Shown here piece by piece: positions 25,832 through 33,720 of a DNA stretch of 38,135 nucleotides. Position 1 is the first letter of the stretch. Each line of letters starts with the position of its first letter. The translations under genes were made by a program, and so were the position numbers. A model generated the notes under the pieces. It made no database searches. It was given only the letters and a program-made list of their open reading frames with translations, and was not told the DNA's origin. The stretch comes from an uncultured Clostridia bacterium (GTDB lineage Bacteria > Bacillota > Clostridia > Oscillospirales > Acutalibacteraceae): assembly GCA_947589485.1 (NCBI GenBank), contig CANQBK010000014.1, positions 1 through 38,135 on the forward strand. Direction: 5' to 3'.

Positions 25832-26491
25832 TCAGGTTATTTTTGCTATGTCCGTAAAAAGGCATTGTGCACGGCGCAGTTTTTTGTTTTGATGTAAACT
25901 GCCAAAATACCATTTTTTATAATTTATGTTTTTTGAAAGCTCCTCAAAAAAACTTGAAAGAGGATTAATAGTGCAGTGCCTTATGACCATACCCATATCA
26001 TTCATTGAGGGTTGGTGTGTGATAATATAGTCCACAGTAAGATTATGTTTTTCAAGGTTTTGCTTTGCATAACACATTTCGTCAGCCGTCGGCTGTTCTT
26101 CTTTCCACCATGTTCCGTTTTCACGCCGAAACTCTTTGTCGTGGCTTTCTCCGCCGCCAAACGTAAAAAAGGTCTTATTTTCAATGGTATAAATTTCTCC
26201 GCGCATAAGATGATACACATTTCCGTTTATATGCTGTACTCTTCCGCCGTAAAGCTCTGTTATCGGATAAGAGCCGAGCAATTCAAAATTTTCGTGCGTA
26301 CCGTCAACAAAAAGCGTTTTATACCTTTTACTTCCGATTTTGGTCAACAGGCTTTTTTCCCTTTGGGAATCGTTCCATATAAAACCGAAGTCGCCGCAAA
26401 CAATAAGACAATCGTTTTCGGTCAATCGCTTCAGCTTTTTGTTTTCAAACCTTTCAAATTCTCCGTGCATATCTCCGGTAACGTAAATCAT
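25832..26491 (-). CDS. Calcineurin-like metallophosphoesterase with altered metal motifs
   Basis: The 219-residue product is a single-domain metallophosphoesterase. Motif I is GDMHG (D7, H9) and motif II is CGDFG (D34). A THQP histidine lies near residue 168. Two positions deviate from the superfamily pattern. Motif III reads DGTHEN where GNH(D/E) is usual, so the metal-bridging Asn is Thr (about residue 65). The last motif reads FGSLH where GHxH is usual, so one His is Ser. Either activity is altered or the site tolerates the changes. The start ATG 26491 has GGGAG upstream. It is transcribed alone, divergently from the carboxypeptidase gene, with its own terminator. Confidence 0.88.
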   Translation of the reverse strand: MIYVTGDMHGEFERFENKKLKRLTENDCLIVCGDFGFIWNDSQREKSLLTKIGSKRYKTLFVDGTHENFELLGSYPITELYGGRVQHINGNVYHLMRGEIYTIENKTFFTFGGGESHDKEFRRENGTWWKEEQPTADEMCYAKQNLEKHNLTVDYIITHQPSMNDMGMVIRHCTINPLSSFFEELSKNINYKKWYFGSLHQNKKLRRAQCLFTDIAKIT

Positions 26492-26636
26492 ATATTCTCC
26501 CTTTAATAATCACTACAAATATTTAAAATTAAGCAAATAATTTCTGTCATAATTCCATTTGTGTTTTATATATAAATAATGTAAAATAAACGTGTACATT
26601 ATCTTATTATATTATGTCGAGAATTTTTTTATTCAA

Positions 26637-26651
26637 ACTGTAATTTACAGT
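26637..26651. promoter_or_regulatory. Operator-like palindrome in a divergent intergenic region
   Basis: ACTGTAA (26637-26643) and TTACAGT (26645-26651) form a perfect 7-bp inverted repeat around one base. It lies in the 227-bp region between the divergent metallophosphoesterase and carboxypeptidase genes. On the minus strand it abuts a weak TTGAAT hexamer with a TATAAT 19 nt further on. The rest of the region is very AT-rich and no clear + strand promoter can be fixed. Confidence 0.4.
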
Positions 26652-26718
26652 ATTATTTTTACAATAATTTCCGATTTTCGACAATTATAAATTATATCAC
26701 AGGAGTAAACATTTTGCT

Positions 26719-28056
26719 ATGAAAAAAACTTTTACATTTCTTTTATGCGTGATGATTTTTTTGTCATCATTCTCCGTTTTAGGCGAGCGCAATGTTAATG
26801 CCGCAGAATTTGACACGGATTTTGACACCGTATGCAAATCAATTTACCTTGAAAACCTCGATACGGGTATGACTGTTTTTTCCAAAAATGCCGATACACG
26901 GCGTTATCCCGCATCAACAACAAAAATAATGACATACATTATTACCGCTGAAAATATAAGCGACTTAAAAAATACATATATTACCGTAAAGGGCAGCGTA
27001 TTGTCACAGCTTGACGGAACGGGCAGCTCGGTTTCGGGTATAAAGGCAAATGAAAGATTAAGCGTATATCAGCTTTTAAATTGTCTTATGATTCCGTCGG
27101 GAAACGACGCCGCTCTGGTTCTTGCGGATTATATAGGCAACGGAGATGTAAAAAAATTTGTTGCCAAAATGAACGCCAAAGCTAAGGAACTGGGGTGCAG
27201 TAATACGCATTTTGTCAACCCTCACGGTCTTAACGACCCAAACCACTATACGACCGTAAACGATATGGCAAAAATTACAAAGTACGCAATGAAGCTCCCG
27301 TATTTCTCCGATATTTCAAATACCGTTTCATCTGACTGCCTTGGTGAAGACAGATACCTTATCACAACAAATTATATGATAGACCCGAATAGGGGCGGTG
27401 AATACTACTACGAATATGCCAAAGGCATAAAAACAGGTTCAACGGGAAATGATTCGGGATATTGTTTGGTATCATCAGCATCGAAAGACGGTTACACATA
27501 CCTTTGCATTGCATACGGCGCACCGTATGAGGACGATAACGGAGAAGCATACGACAACGGCGCTATGATTGACTCAAAGAATCTGTACGAATGGGCATTT
27601 GAAAATCTTGAAATAAAAACCGTACTGGACAAGAATGATTTAGTTAAGGAAATTAAATTAAATTACGCTTGGAACAAAGATACTATTCAGCTTGTGCCGT
27701 CACAGAGTTATTCGACAATTCTTCCGAGCGATGTTGACGTTACAAGCATTGACAAGAATTTTGATATACCAAAAAGTATTGATGCACCCGTAAAACAAGG
27801 TGACAAGGTGGGAACGGTAACTCTCAGTTATGCAAACCAAAAACTGGCAACAATAGACCTTACCGCATCAGAGTCAGTTGACAGAAGCGAATTTTTATCT
27901 GCAATAGACGGTCTTAAAAATTTTGTCACCTCTATATGGTTCATTTTAGCAGTTATAGTTATTGCCGTATTGTTCGTAACATATCTTATAATCATAACCA
28001 TATACACAAAGCGCAAGAAAAATCAACGCCCCGTCAAAAAATACAGAAAGTTTTAA
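26719..28056 (+). CDS. D-alanyl-D-alanine carboxypeptidase (PBP5 family)
   Basis: This S11 peptidase trims the terminal D-Ala from peptidoglycan stem peptides. The 445-residue product has a signal peptide (MKKTFTFLLCVMIFLSSFSVL, cleavage probably after NVNA near residue 28). All three active-site motifs are present: STTK (S66, K69), SGN (127-129) and KTG (238-240). A C-terminal PBP5-type beta domain follows. The protein ends with a true TM helix (about 403-430) and a basic cytoplasmic tail, instead of the amphipathic helix of typical PBP5. The ATG at 26719 has AGGAG at 26701-26705; the 13-nt spacing is long. No terminator is seen before the next gene, so they may share a transcript. Confidence 0.95.
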   Translation: MKKTFTFLLCVMIFLSSFSVLGERNVNAAEFDTDFDTVCKSIYLENLDTGMTVFSKNADTRRYPASTTKIMTYIITAENISDLKNTYITVKGSVLSQLDGTGSSVSGIKANERLSVYQLLNCLMIPSGNDAALVLADYIGNGDVKKFVAKMNAKAKELGCSNTHFVNPHGLNDPNHYTTVNDMAKITKYAMKLPYFSDISNTVSSDCLGEDRYLITTNYMIDPNRGGEYYYEYAKGIKTGSTGNDSGYCLVSSASKDGYTYLCIAYGAPYEDDNGEAYDNGAMIDSKNLYEWAFENLEIKTVLDKNDLVKEIKLNYAWNKDTIQLVPSQSYSTILPSDVDVTSIDKNFDIPKSIDAPVKQGDKVGTVTLSYANQKLATIDLTASESVDRSEFLSAIDGLKNFVTSIWFILAVIVIAVLFVTYLIIITIYTKRKKNQRPVKKYRKF

Positions 28057-28169
28057 GAGAACACATAGCAGGGGACAAGAAAATGCCCGAATGAAATACA
28101 GTCGAATCCGCCCGTTAAATAGAAATTTGTCGAGAAGCTAATCGGAACTGTATGAAAGGAAAGCACTTT

Positions 28170-29201
28170 ATGTATGATGTCATTGTCATCGGCGCAGGCC
28201 CGACAGGATGTACCGCCGCAAAAATACTTGCGGAAAACGGGTTTCGGGTATTGATTGCCGAAAAATTCAAATTGCCTCGGTATAAATCCTGTTCGGGACA
28301 GCTTATCCAAAAGACGCTGAATTTGGTGGAACAATACTTCGGAGAATCGACCCCGTACTGTGTTACCTGCAATCCTGCCGAAAACCGAGGAATGATTTTT
28401 ACAAACGATAAAGGGAAAGAATATCGGTTTGAGCAGCCCGGATTGAATGTTTGGCGCAGTTCTTTTGATGAATGGCTGGCAAGAAAGGCAAAACAGTTCG
28501 GCGCAGAGCTTCGGGACGAAACATCGGTGCTATACTGCAAAGAAGAAAACGATACAGTCACAGTGACATTCAATGGGAAAAGTGTCTATACCGAGCAGGC
28601 AAGATTCGTCGTTGATTGTGAGGGCGTTGTTGGAGCATTAAAGCGAAAATTGCTTAACAATGCCCCAAATTATATAACAACCTTTCAAACGTATAATCAA
28701 GGGAGTATTGATTTAGATTATCATTATTTCTATGCCTATTTGCAGCCGAATTTTTCGGAATACGACGCATGGTTCAATGTAAAAGACGGTCACTTGGTGC
28801 TGGGCGTATCAGTGAAAGATACAAGCAAAATATATCACTACTATCAAAACTTTATTGCCTATATGAGAGAACACCATAGGCTGCATATCGAAAAGCAGAT
28901 TAAAACCGATAAATGGCTTATGCCGCATATTCTTCCCGGCTGCAAAATAGATTATGGCGTTGGTCGGGTATTATTTGCAGGTGAAATCGCCGGATTTCTT
29001 AACCCTATGGGTGAGGGAATTTCTGCGGGAATGGAAAGCGGGTATTGTGCAGCGCAAGCAATTATGCAACATTTTGATAATTTGGAAATGGTGTATTCAG
29101 ACTACAAGGAAAAAGCAAAGCCTTTGCATAATTATATGAAACGGCAATGGAATTTTGTCGCTAAGATAGCTGATATATTTAGTGAAATGGAACTAAATTA
29201 A
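28170..29201 (+). CDS. FAD-dependent oxidoreductase, geranylgeranyl-reductase-like
   Basis: The product (343 aa) is a flavoprotein monooxygenase-fold protein. It has an N-terminal Rossmann motif IGAGPTGCTAAKIL (GxGxxG at 8-13). RYKSCSGQL and the FAD-binding VLFAGEIAGFLNPMGEGISAGMESG are typical of the geranylgeranyl reductase (GGR) family. GGR enzymes reduce prenyl double bonds, but related bacterial proteins have other substrates and the role here is unknown. The start is ATG 28170, with AAAGGA (28155-28160) 9 nt upstream; an ATG at 28152 would contain that site. It uses TTG for leucine more often than the preceding gene. This may hint at a different origin. A short terminator follows. Confidence 0.88.
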   Translation: MYDVIVIGAGPTGCTAAKILAENGFRVLIAEKFKLPRYKSCSGQLIQKTLNLVEQYFGESTPYCVTCNPAENRGMIFTNDKGKEYRFEQPGLNVWRSSFDEWLARKAKQFGAELRDETSVLYCKEENDTVTVTFNGKSVYTEQARFVVDCEGVVGALKRKLLNNAPNYITTFQTYNQGSIDLDYHYFYAYLQPNFSEYDAWFNVKDGHLVLGVSVKDTSKIYHYYQNFIAYMREHHRLHIEKQIKTDKWLMPHILPGCKIDYGVGRVLFAGEIAGFLNPMGEGISAGMESGYCAAQAIMQHFDNLEMVYSDYKEKAKPLHNYMKRQWNFVAKIADIFSEMELN

Positions 29202-29227
29202 AATTAAACGAAAAATGTTTCAAAACC

Positions 29228-29260
29228 GCCCTAACATAAAAAGCAAGGGCTTATTTATTC
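29228..29260 (+). terminator. Short terminator after the GGR-like gene
   Basis: GCCCT (29228-29232) pairs with AGGGC (29246-29250), followed by TTATTTATT. The surrounding 42 nt (about 29212-29252) match the right half of the larger terminator at 29988-30070 almost exactly, so it looks like a partial copy. Confidence 0.6.
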
Positions 29261-29347
29261 TCCGATAAAATTTATGTGGTTGTGTTAATGTTTTGCAAAA
29301 AAGATATGCAAACTTTTTATAAATTTCCTAATAATGTACTGCAGCCG

Positions 29348-29367
29348 ACCATACAGTATGGTATAAT
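29348..29367 (+). promoter_or_regulatory. Promoter with palindromic operator, toxin-antitoxin style
   Basis: ACCATAC (29348-29354) and GTATGGT (29356-29362) form a perfect palindrome around one base. It overlaps the first base of a perfect -10 TATAAT (29362-29367), which has an extended TG element (TGG just upstream). No good -35 is seen, as expected for an extended -10 promoter. A repressor on the palindrome would block the promoter. Confidence 0.65.
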
Positions 29368-29393
29368 AGGAAGCAGAAAGGCAGTTGTTTATT

Positions 29394-29447
29394 ATGGCAG
29401 CGAAAAGCACAATTGTGACGGCTCGTATTCGCCAAAAATGCCGCTGA
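29394..29447 (+). pseudogene. Truncated antitoxin-like reading frame
   Basis: The frame from ATG 29394 reads MAAKSTIVTARIRQKCR and then stops. The first 12 residues resemble the start of RelB/DinJ-type antitoxins, which often read M(A/S)xKTxxVxARV. The palindromic promoter immediately upstream fits a self-repressed toxin-antitoxin operon. The rest of the antitoxin and any toxin are missing; a DUF4240-like gene follows. With so few residues the family call is tentative. Confidence 0.35.
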
Positions 29448-29492
29448 ATAATACGGAACGATAAATAGAATTTTTAGGAGGGCATAATCGCT

Positions 29493-29942
29493 ATGAACGG
29501 AAAATATGATTTCTTTTGGAATACAATGAAGCTGTGTGATTGGGAAAAAGAGGGCGATGATGATAAGGTACTCGAACCGGTCATTAAATATCTTTCGGAA
29601 CAGGACGACCGTATTATTTTTGAATTTGAAGATTTGATGACGGAACTGTTATATAACTTGGACACAAAAAAGCTGGCAGAACAATGCGAAAAGGTTGATC
29701 CGCAAATGTGCGATGACACATTTTTATATTCACGATGTGTTGCTTTGATAAACGGACCGACTTACTATGAAAAAGTCAAACAGGGAAAAGAAAAAAATGT
29801 GTGGACAATGGAATTTGAATCTCTACTCTATGTTCCTCAAGAGGCATGGGCATTAAAGCATCAAAATTCTATTGATGAGTACCCGCATATTTCTCCATTG
29901 AGTTTTGAAACCGGCAGTAATGAAGACGGCTGGGAAGAATAA
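29493..29942 (+). CDS. DUF4240-like protein
   Basis: This 149-residue acidic soluble protein has no signal peptide. The pattern of an early FFWNTM, a central IIFEFEDLMTELLYNL helix, and CDDTFLYSRCVALINGPTYYEKV resembles DUF4240. In that family a WxxI start and a (D/S)DxFxxFRxWLIxxG segment are typical; the assignment is from memory. The ATG at 29493 has AGGAGG at 29476-29481, 11 nt upstream. It is probably expressed from the extended -10 promoter at 29362-29367. Near-duplicate terminator sequences flank it. The function is unknown. Confidence 0.75.
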   Translation: MNGKYDFFWNTMKLCDWEKEGDDDKVLEPVIKYLSEQDDRIIFEFEDLMTELLYNLDTKKLAEQCEKVDPQMCDDTFLYSRCVALINGPTYYEKVKQGKEKNVWTMEFESLLYVPQEAWALKHQNSIDEYPHISPLSFETGSNEDGWEE

Positions 29943-29987
29943 ACAAATTCCCGTTGTCGGGGGGTACAATTGAATACAAATACATAA

Positions 29988-30070
29988 CCCTTGCTTTCAA
30001 AGGCGGTCACAGAACAATAAATGTTCCAAAATCGCCCCTAACATAGAAAGCAAGGGCTTTTTCTTTTCTT
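29988..30070 (+). terminator. Long structured terminator after the DUF4240-like gene
   Basis: CCCTTGCTTTC (29989-29999) pairs with GAAAGCAAGGG (30046-30056). Inside it GGCG pairs with CGCC, and GAACA pairs with TGTTC around ATAAA. CTTTTTCTTTTCTT follows at 30057-30070. It is a three-tier nested hairpin, stronger than a typical terminator. It faces the rpoC terminator. Confidence 0.85.
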
Positions 30071-30104
30071 AGGCTGATTTTACGCTCCGCAAGTATAAAC
30101 GGAC

Positions 30105-30142
30105 TAAAAAACGATAGACCGCCCTGTTAAGGACAGTCTATC
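30105..30142 (-). terminator. Rho-independent terminator of the rpoBC operon
   Basis: GATAGAC (30113-30119) pairs with GTCTATC (30136-30142), and five inner pairs including G-U extend the stem to about 12 bp. On the minus strand GTTTTTTAG follows. It lies 10 nt after the rpoC stop. Confidence 0.9.
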
Positions 30143-30151
30143 ATTTGTTTT

Positions 30152-33100
30152 TTAAGGTGATGTAATAGCCACCGGATTTGTTTCTTCAATCTCAACATCG
30201 CTGTAACGGTGCATACCTGTACCTGCCGGTACGAGCTTTCCTATGATTACATTTTCTTTTAGTCCCATAAGCGGGTCTATTTTTCCCTTTATTGCGGCGT
30301 CGGTAAGAACTCTGGTGGTTTCTTGGAACGATGCGGCAGACAGGAAAGAATCCGTTGCAAGAGATGCCTTTGTAATACCCAACAACATAGGCGTGTAGGT
30401 AGCAAGCGAAAGTCCTTCTTCGCCGTTTGCAATCCTTTTCTCTACCTTATCGTTTGCGGCGTAAAATTCGCCCTTATCAATAAGCGCACCCGGCAAAAGT
30501 CCCGTACTTCCCGCATCACTAATTTTAACTTTCTTCATCATCTGACGTACAATAACTTCAATGTGCTTGTCGTTAATGTCAACGCCCTGCATACGGTAAG
30601 CGCTTTGAACTTCCTCAATAAGATAGTCCTGTACTGCCTCCGTACCCTTTATCTCAAGAACATCATGCGGATTGACAGAACCCTCTGTTATAAGGTCGCC
30701 TGCTTCTATGACCTGACCTTCCTCAACTCGCGTTCTTGAACCGAACGGAATTAGATATTCTTTCTTCTCTCCGGTTTCTTTGTCGGTAATAACGGCATGA
30801 CGGTTCTTTTTTATCTCCTCAAATGTAACGGTTCCTCCGATTTCACTGATAATTGCAAGGTGTTTGGGCTTTCTTGCCTCAAACAGTTCTTCAACTCTTG
30901 GAAGACCTTGGGTAATATCCTCGCCGCCTGCTACACCGCCCGTATGGAAAGTACGCATTGTAAGCTGTGTACCCGGTTCTCCGATTGACTGTGCCGCAAT
31001 TATTCCGACAGCTTCTCCTATGGTTACGGGCATACCGTTCGCAAGGTTGGAACCGTAGCATTTTTTGCATACTCCGTGCTGAGCGCGGCAGTCAAGAATC
31101 GAACGGATTTTTATTGACGTTACACCTTTACCCGTAATAATATCCGCGTCATGCTCGTCCATCATCTTGTTTGAGGAAACAAGAACATCGCCTGTTTCGG
31201 AATCTACAAAATCCTCGCAAAGATACCTTCCGAGCAAACGCTCGTGCATAGTTTCAATAACGGAATTACCCTCTTTAATGTCGTATACGACTATTCCCTC
31301 TTTTGTACCGCAGTCATCTTCACGAATGATAACATCTTGAGAAACGTCAACAAGTCTTCTTGTAAGATAACCCGAGTCGGCTGTTCTCAATGCGGTATCG
31401 GCAAGACCTTTACGGGCGCCGCGAGATGAAATAAAGTATTCGAGAATGTTAAGACCTTCACGGTAATTCGCTCTGATTGGAATTTCTATGGTTTTACCCG
31501 ATGTATTCGCAATAAGTCCGCGCATACCTGCAAGCTGTCTTATCTGGCTCATAGAACCACGGGCTCCCGAATCAGCCATCATAAATATAGGATTGTAACG
31601 TCCAAGGTTTGCCTGAAGTGCGTTGGTAACATTGTTTGTGGCATTCTCCCAAATTTTCAGAACTTTTTCATATCGCTCCTGATTGGACATAAATCCTCGT
31701 CTGAACATTTTTGTAACCTTGTCGATTTCCTGCTCAGCTTCCGCTATAATTTCTTTTTTCTTCGGAGGAATTTCCGCATCACATACAGCAACGGTAATAG
31801 CACCCTTTGTAGAGAACTTGTATCCTTGAGATTTTACATCGTCAAGAACACGAGAGGTTATCTGTGTACCGTGTACACGAATACATCTGTCAAAGATTTT
31901 ACCAAGCTGTTTTTTTCCTACAAGGAAGTCTATTTCGTATTTCATAAAATTGTCGGGGTTCGTTCTGTCAACATATCCCAAATCCTGAGGAACAGGTCTG
32001 TTAAAAATAATACGTCCCACTGTTGTGTCTATAAGAACCGAACGCTCCGTACCGTTCCATATACCTGTACGTCTTACTTTTATTTTTGAATGGAGCGTTA
32101 CTACCTTTGAATCGTAAGCCATAATCGCTTCATTTTCATCTCTGAATACTTTTCCTTCTCCAGGCTCGCCGTCCTTGTCCAGCGTCAAATAGTATGAACC
32201 GAGTACCATATCCTGAGTCGGAACGGTTACGGGCTTACCGTCTGACGGCTTCAAGAGGTTGTTTGCCGCAAGCATAAGAAAACGTGCCTCCGCCTGAGCC
32301 TCCGCCGAAAGCGGAACGTGTACAGCCATCTGGTCGCCGTCAAAATCGGCATTAAATGCCGTACAAGCAAGAGGATGCAGTTTTAACGCTTTGCCCTCAA
32401 CAAGCACCGGCTCAAAAGCCTGTATACCGAGTCTGTGAAGTGTAGGCGCACGGTTAAGCATTACCGGATGTCCCTTTATAACTCTTTCAAGAGCGTCCCA
32501 AACCTCCGGTTTTGCACGCTCAACAGCCTTACGGGCAGCCTTTATATTTTGTGCAGAGCCGTTCTCAACAAGTATTTTCATAACGAACGGCTTGAAAAGT
32601 TCAAGAGCCATTTCTTTCGGAAGTCCGCACTGGTACATTTTCAGTTCGGGACCTACAACTATAACCGAACGTCCCGAATAGTCAACACGTTTTCCAAGAA
32701 GATTCTGACGGAAACGTCCCTGTTTTCCTTTAAGCATATCCGAAAGGGATTTAAGCGCTCTGTTGTTCGGACCTGTTACGGGTCTGCCGCGTCTGCCGTT
32801 GTCAATAAGAGCATCGACAGCCTCTTGGAGCATACGTTTTTCGTTCCTTATGATTATATCGGGTGCAGAAAGCTCCAAAAGCCTTGTAAGACGGTTGTTT
32901 CTGTTTATAACACGGCGGTAAAGGTCATTAAGGTCTGATGTTGCGAAACGTCCGCCGTCAAGCTGTACCATAGGACGAATATCCGGAGGAATTACCGGAA
33001 TGACAGTCAAAATCATCCACTCCGGACGGTTGTGTGAAATGCGGAAAGATTCGACAACTTCAAGTCGTTTAAGTATCCTTACCCTTTTCTGACCGGAAGC

Positions 33101-33703
33101 TCCCTCAAGCTCCTCTTTTAATTCTCCCGAGAGCTTGTCAAGGTCAATTTCTTCAAGGAGCTTTTTAATTGCCTCCGCTCCCATCATTGCCTCGAAATCA
33201 TCTTCATATTTTTCTTTCATATCACGGTATTCTTTTTCCGTAAGACACTGTTGTTTGGACAGTTCTCTTGAAGCCTCGCTGTCGGTTTTAATATCCGTGA
33301 CAATGTACATTGCAAAATAAAGCACTTTTTCAAGAGTACGGGGAGATATGTCAAGTATAAGACCCATTCGTGAGGGAATACCTTTAAAATACCATATATG
33401 GGAAACCGGAGCGGCAAGTTCAATATGTCCCATACGCTCGCGCCTTACTTTTGACCTTGTTATTTCAACGCCGCAGCGTTCGCATATTCTGCCCTTAAAA
33501 TGAATTTTTTTGTATTTGCCGCAATGGCACTCCCAGTCCTTTTGCGGACCGAATATAGCCTCGCAAAACAGACCGTCACGTTCGGGCTTGAGGGTACGGT
33601 AGTTAATGGTTTCGGGCTTCTTTACTTCACCGTAAGACCATTCTCTGATAGTTTCCGGCGAAGCAAGTCCGATTTTTATTGACTCAAATTCGTTGAATTC
33701 CAT
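30152..33703 (-). CDS. rpoC: RNA polymerase beta' subunit
   Basis: This is a complete beta' subunit of 1183 aa, the usual length in Firmicutes. The N-terminal zinc site ([22 protein letters not shown]), the [24 protein letters not shown] block, the catalytic [15 protein letters not shown] with its three Asp, and the second zinc site [14 protein letters not shown] are all present. The trigger loop region ([31 protein letters not shown]) is intact. The ATG at 33703 has GGAGG 10 nt upstream and follows rpoB by 17 nt. Downstream there is a terminator and convergent accessory genes. rpsL, rpsG or an L7Ae-like gene, common after rpoC in Firmicutes, are not there. Confidence 0.99.
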   Translation of the reverse strand: MEFNEFESIKIGLASPETIREWSYGEVKKPETINYRTLKPERDGLFCEAIFGPQKDWECHCGKYKKIHFKGRICERCGVEITRSKVRRERMGHIELAAPVSHIWYFKGIPSRMGLILDISPRTLEKVLYFAMYIVTDIKTDSEASRELSKQQCLTEKEYRDMKEKYEDDFEAMMGAEAIKKLLEEIDLDKLSGELKEELEGASGQKRVRILKRLEVVESFRISHNRPEWMILTVIPVIPPDIRPMVQLDGGRFATSDLNDLYRRVINRNNRLTRLLELSAPDIIIRNEKRMLQEAVDALIDNGRRGRPVTGPNNRALKSLSDMLKGKQGRFRQNLLGKRVDYSGRSVIVVGPELKMYQCGLPKEMALELFKPFVMKILVENGSAQNIKAARKAVERAKPEVWDALERVIKGHPVMLNRAPTLHRLGIQAFEPVLVEGKALKLHPLACTAFNADFDGDQMAVHVPLSAEAQAEARFLMLAANNLLKPSDGKPVTVPTQDMVLGSYYLTLDKDGEPGEGKVFRDENEAIMAYDSKVVTLHSKIKVRRTGIWNGTERSVLIDTTVGRIIFNRPVPQDLGYVDRTNPDNFMKYEIDFLVGKKQLGKIFDRCIRVHGTQITSRVLDDVKSQGYKFSTKGAITVAVCDAEIPPKKKEIIAEAEQEIDKVTKMFRRGFMSNQERYEKVLKIWENATNNVTNALQANLGRYNPIFMMADSGARGSMSQIRQLAGMRGLIANTSGKTIEIPIRANYREGLNILEYFISSRGARKGLADTALRTADSGYLTRRLVDVSQDVIIREDDCGTKEGIVVYDIKEGNSVIETMHERLLGRYLCEDFVDSETGDVLVSSNKMMDEHDADIITGKGVTSIKIRSILDCRAQHGVCKKCYGSNLANGMPVTIGEAVGIIAAQSIGEPGTQLTMRTFHTGGVAGGEDITQGLPRVEELFEARKPKHLAIISEIGGTVTFEEIKKNRHAVITDKETGEKKEYLIPFGSRTRVEEGQVIEAGDLITEGSVNPHDVLEIKGTEAVQDYLIEEVQSAYRMQGVDINDKHIEVIVRQMMKKVKISDAGSTGLLPGALIDKGEFYAANDKVEKRIANGEEGLSLATYTPMLLGITKASLATDSFLSAASFQETTRVLTDAAIKGKIDPLMGLKENVIIGKLVPAGTGMHRYSDVEIEETNPVAITSP

Positions 33704-33720
33704 CTATCAATGTCCTCCTC

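Noticed and set aside
29276..29464. A 62-codon + strand frame upstream of the DUF4240-like gene
   Set aside because: It crosses the palindromic operator and -10 promoter, has no ribosome binding site, and has no recognisable protein features.
29212..30060. attC-like integron recombination sites (GCCCTAAC near direct repeats)
   Set aside because: The core does not match RYYYAAC exactly, no paired GTTRRRY is present, and no integrase is seen. The elements read better as terminators.
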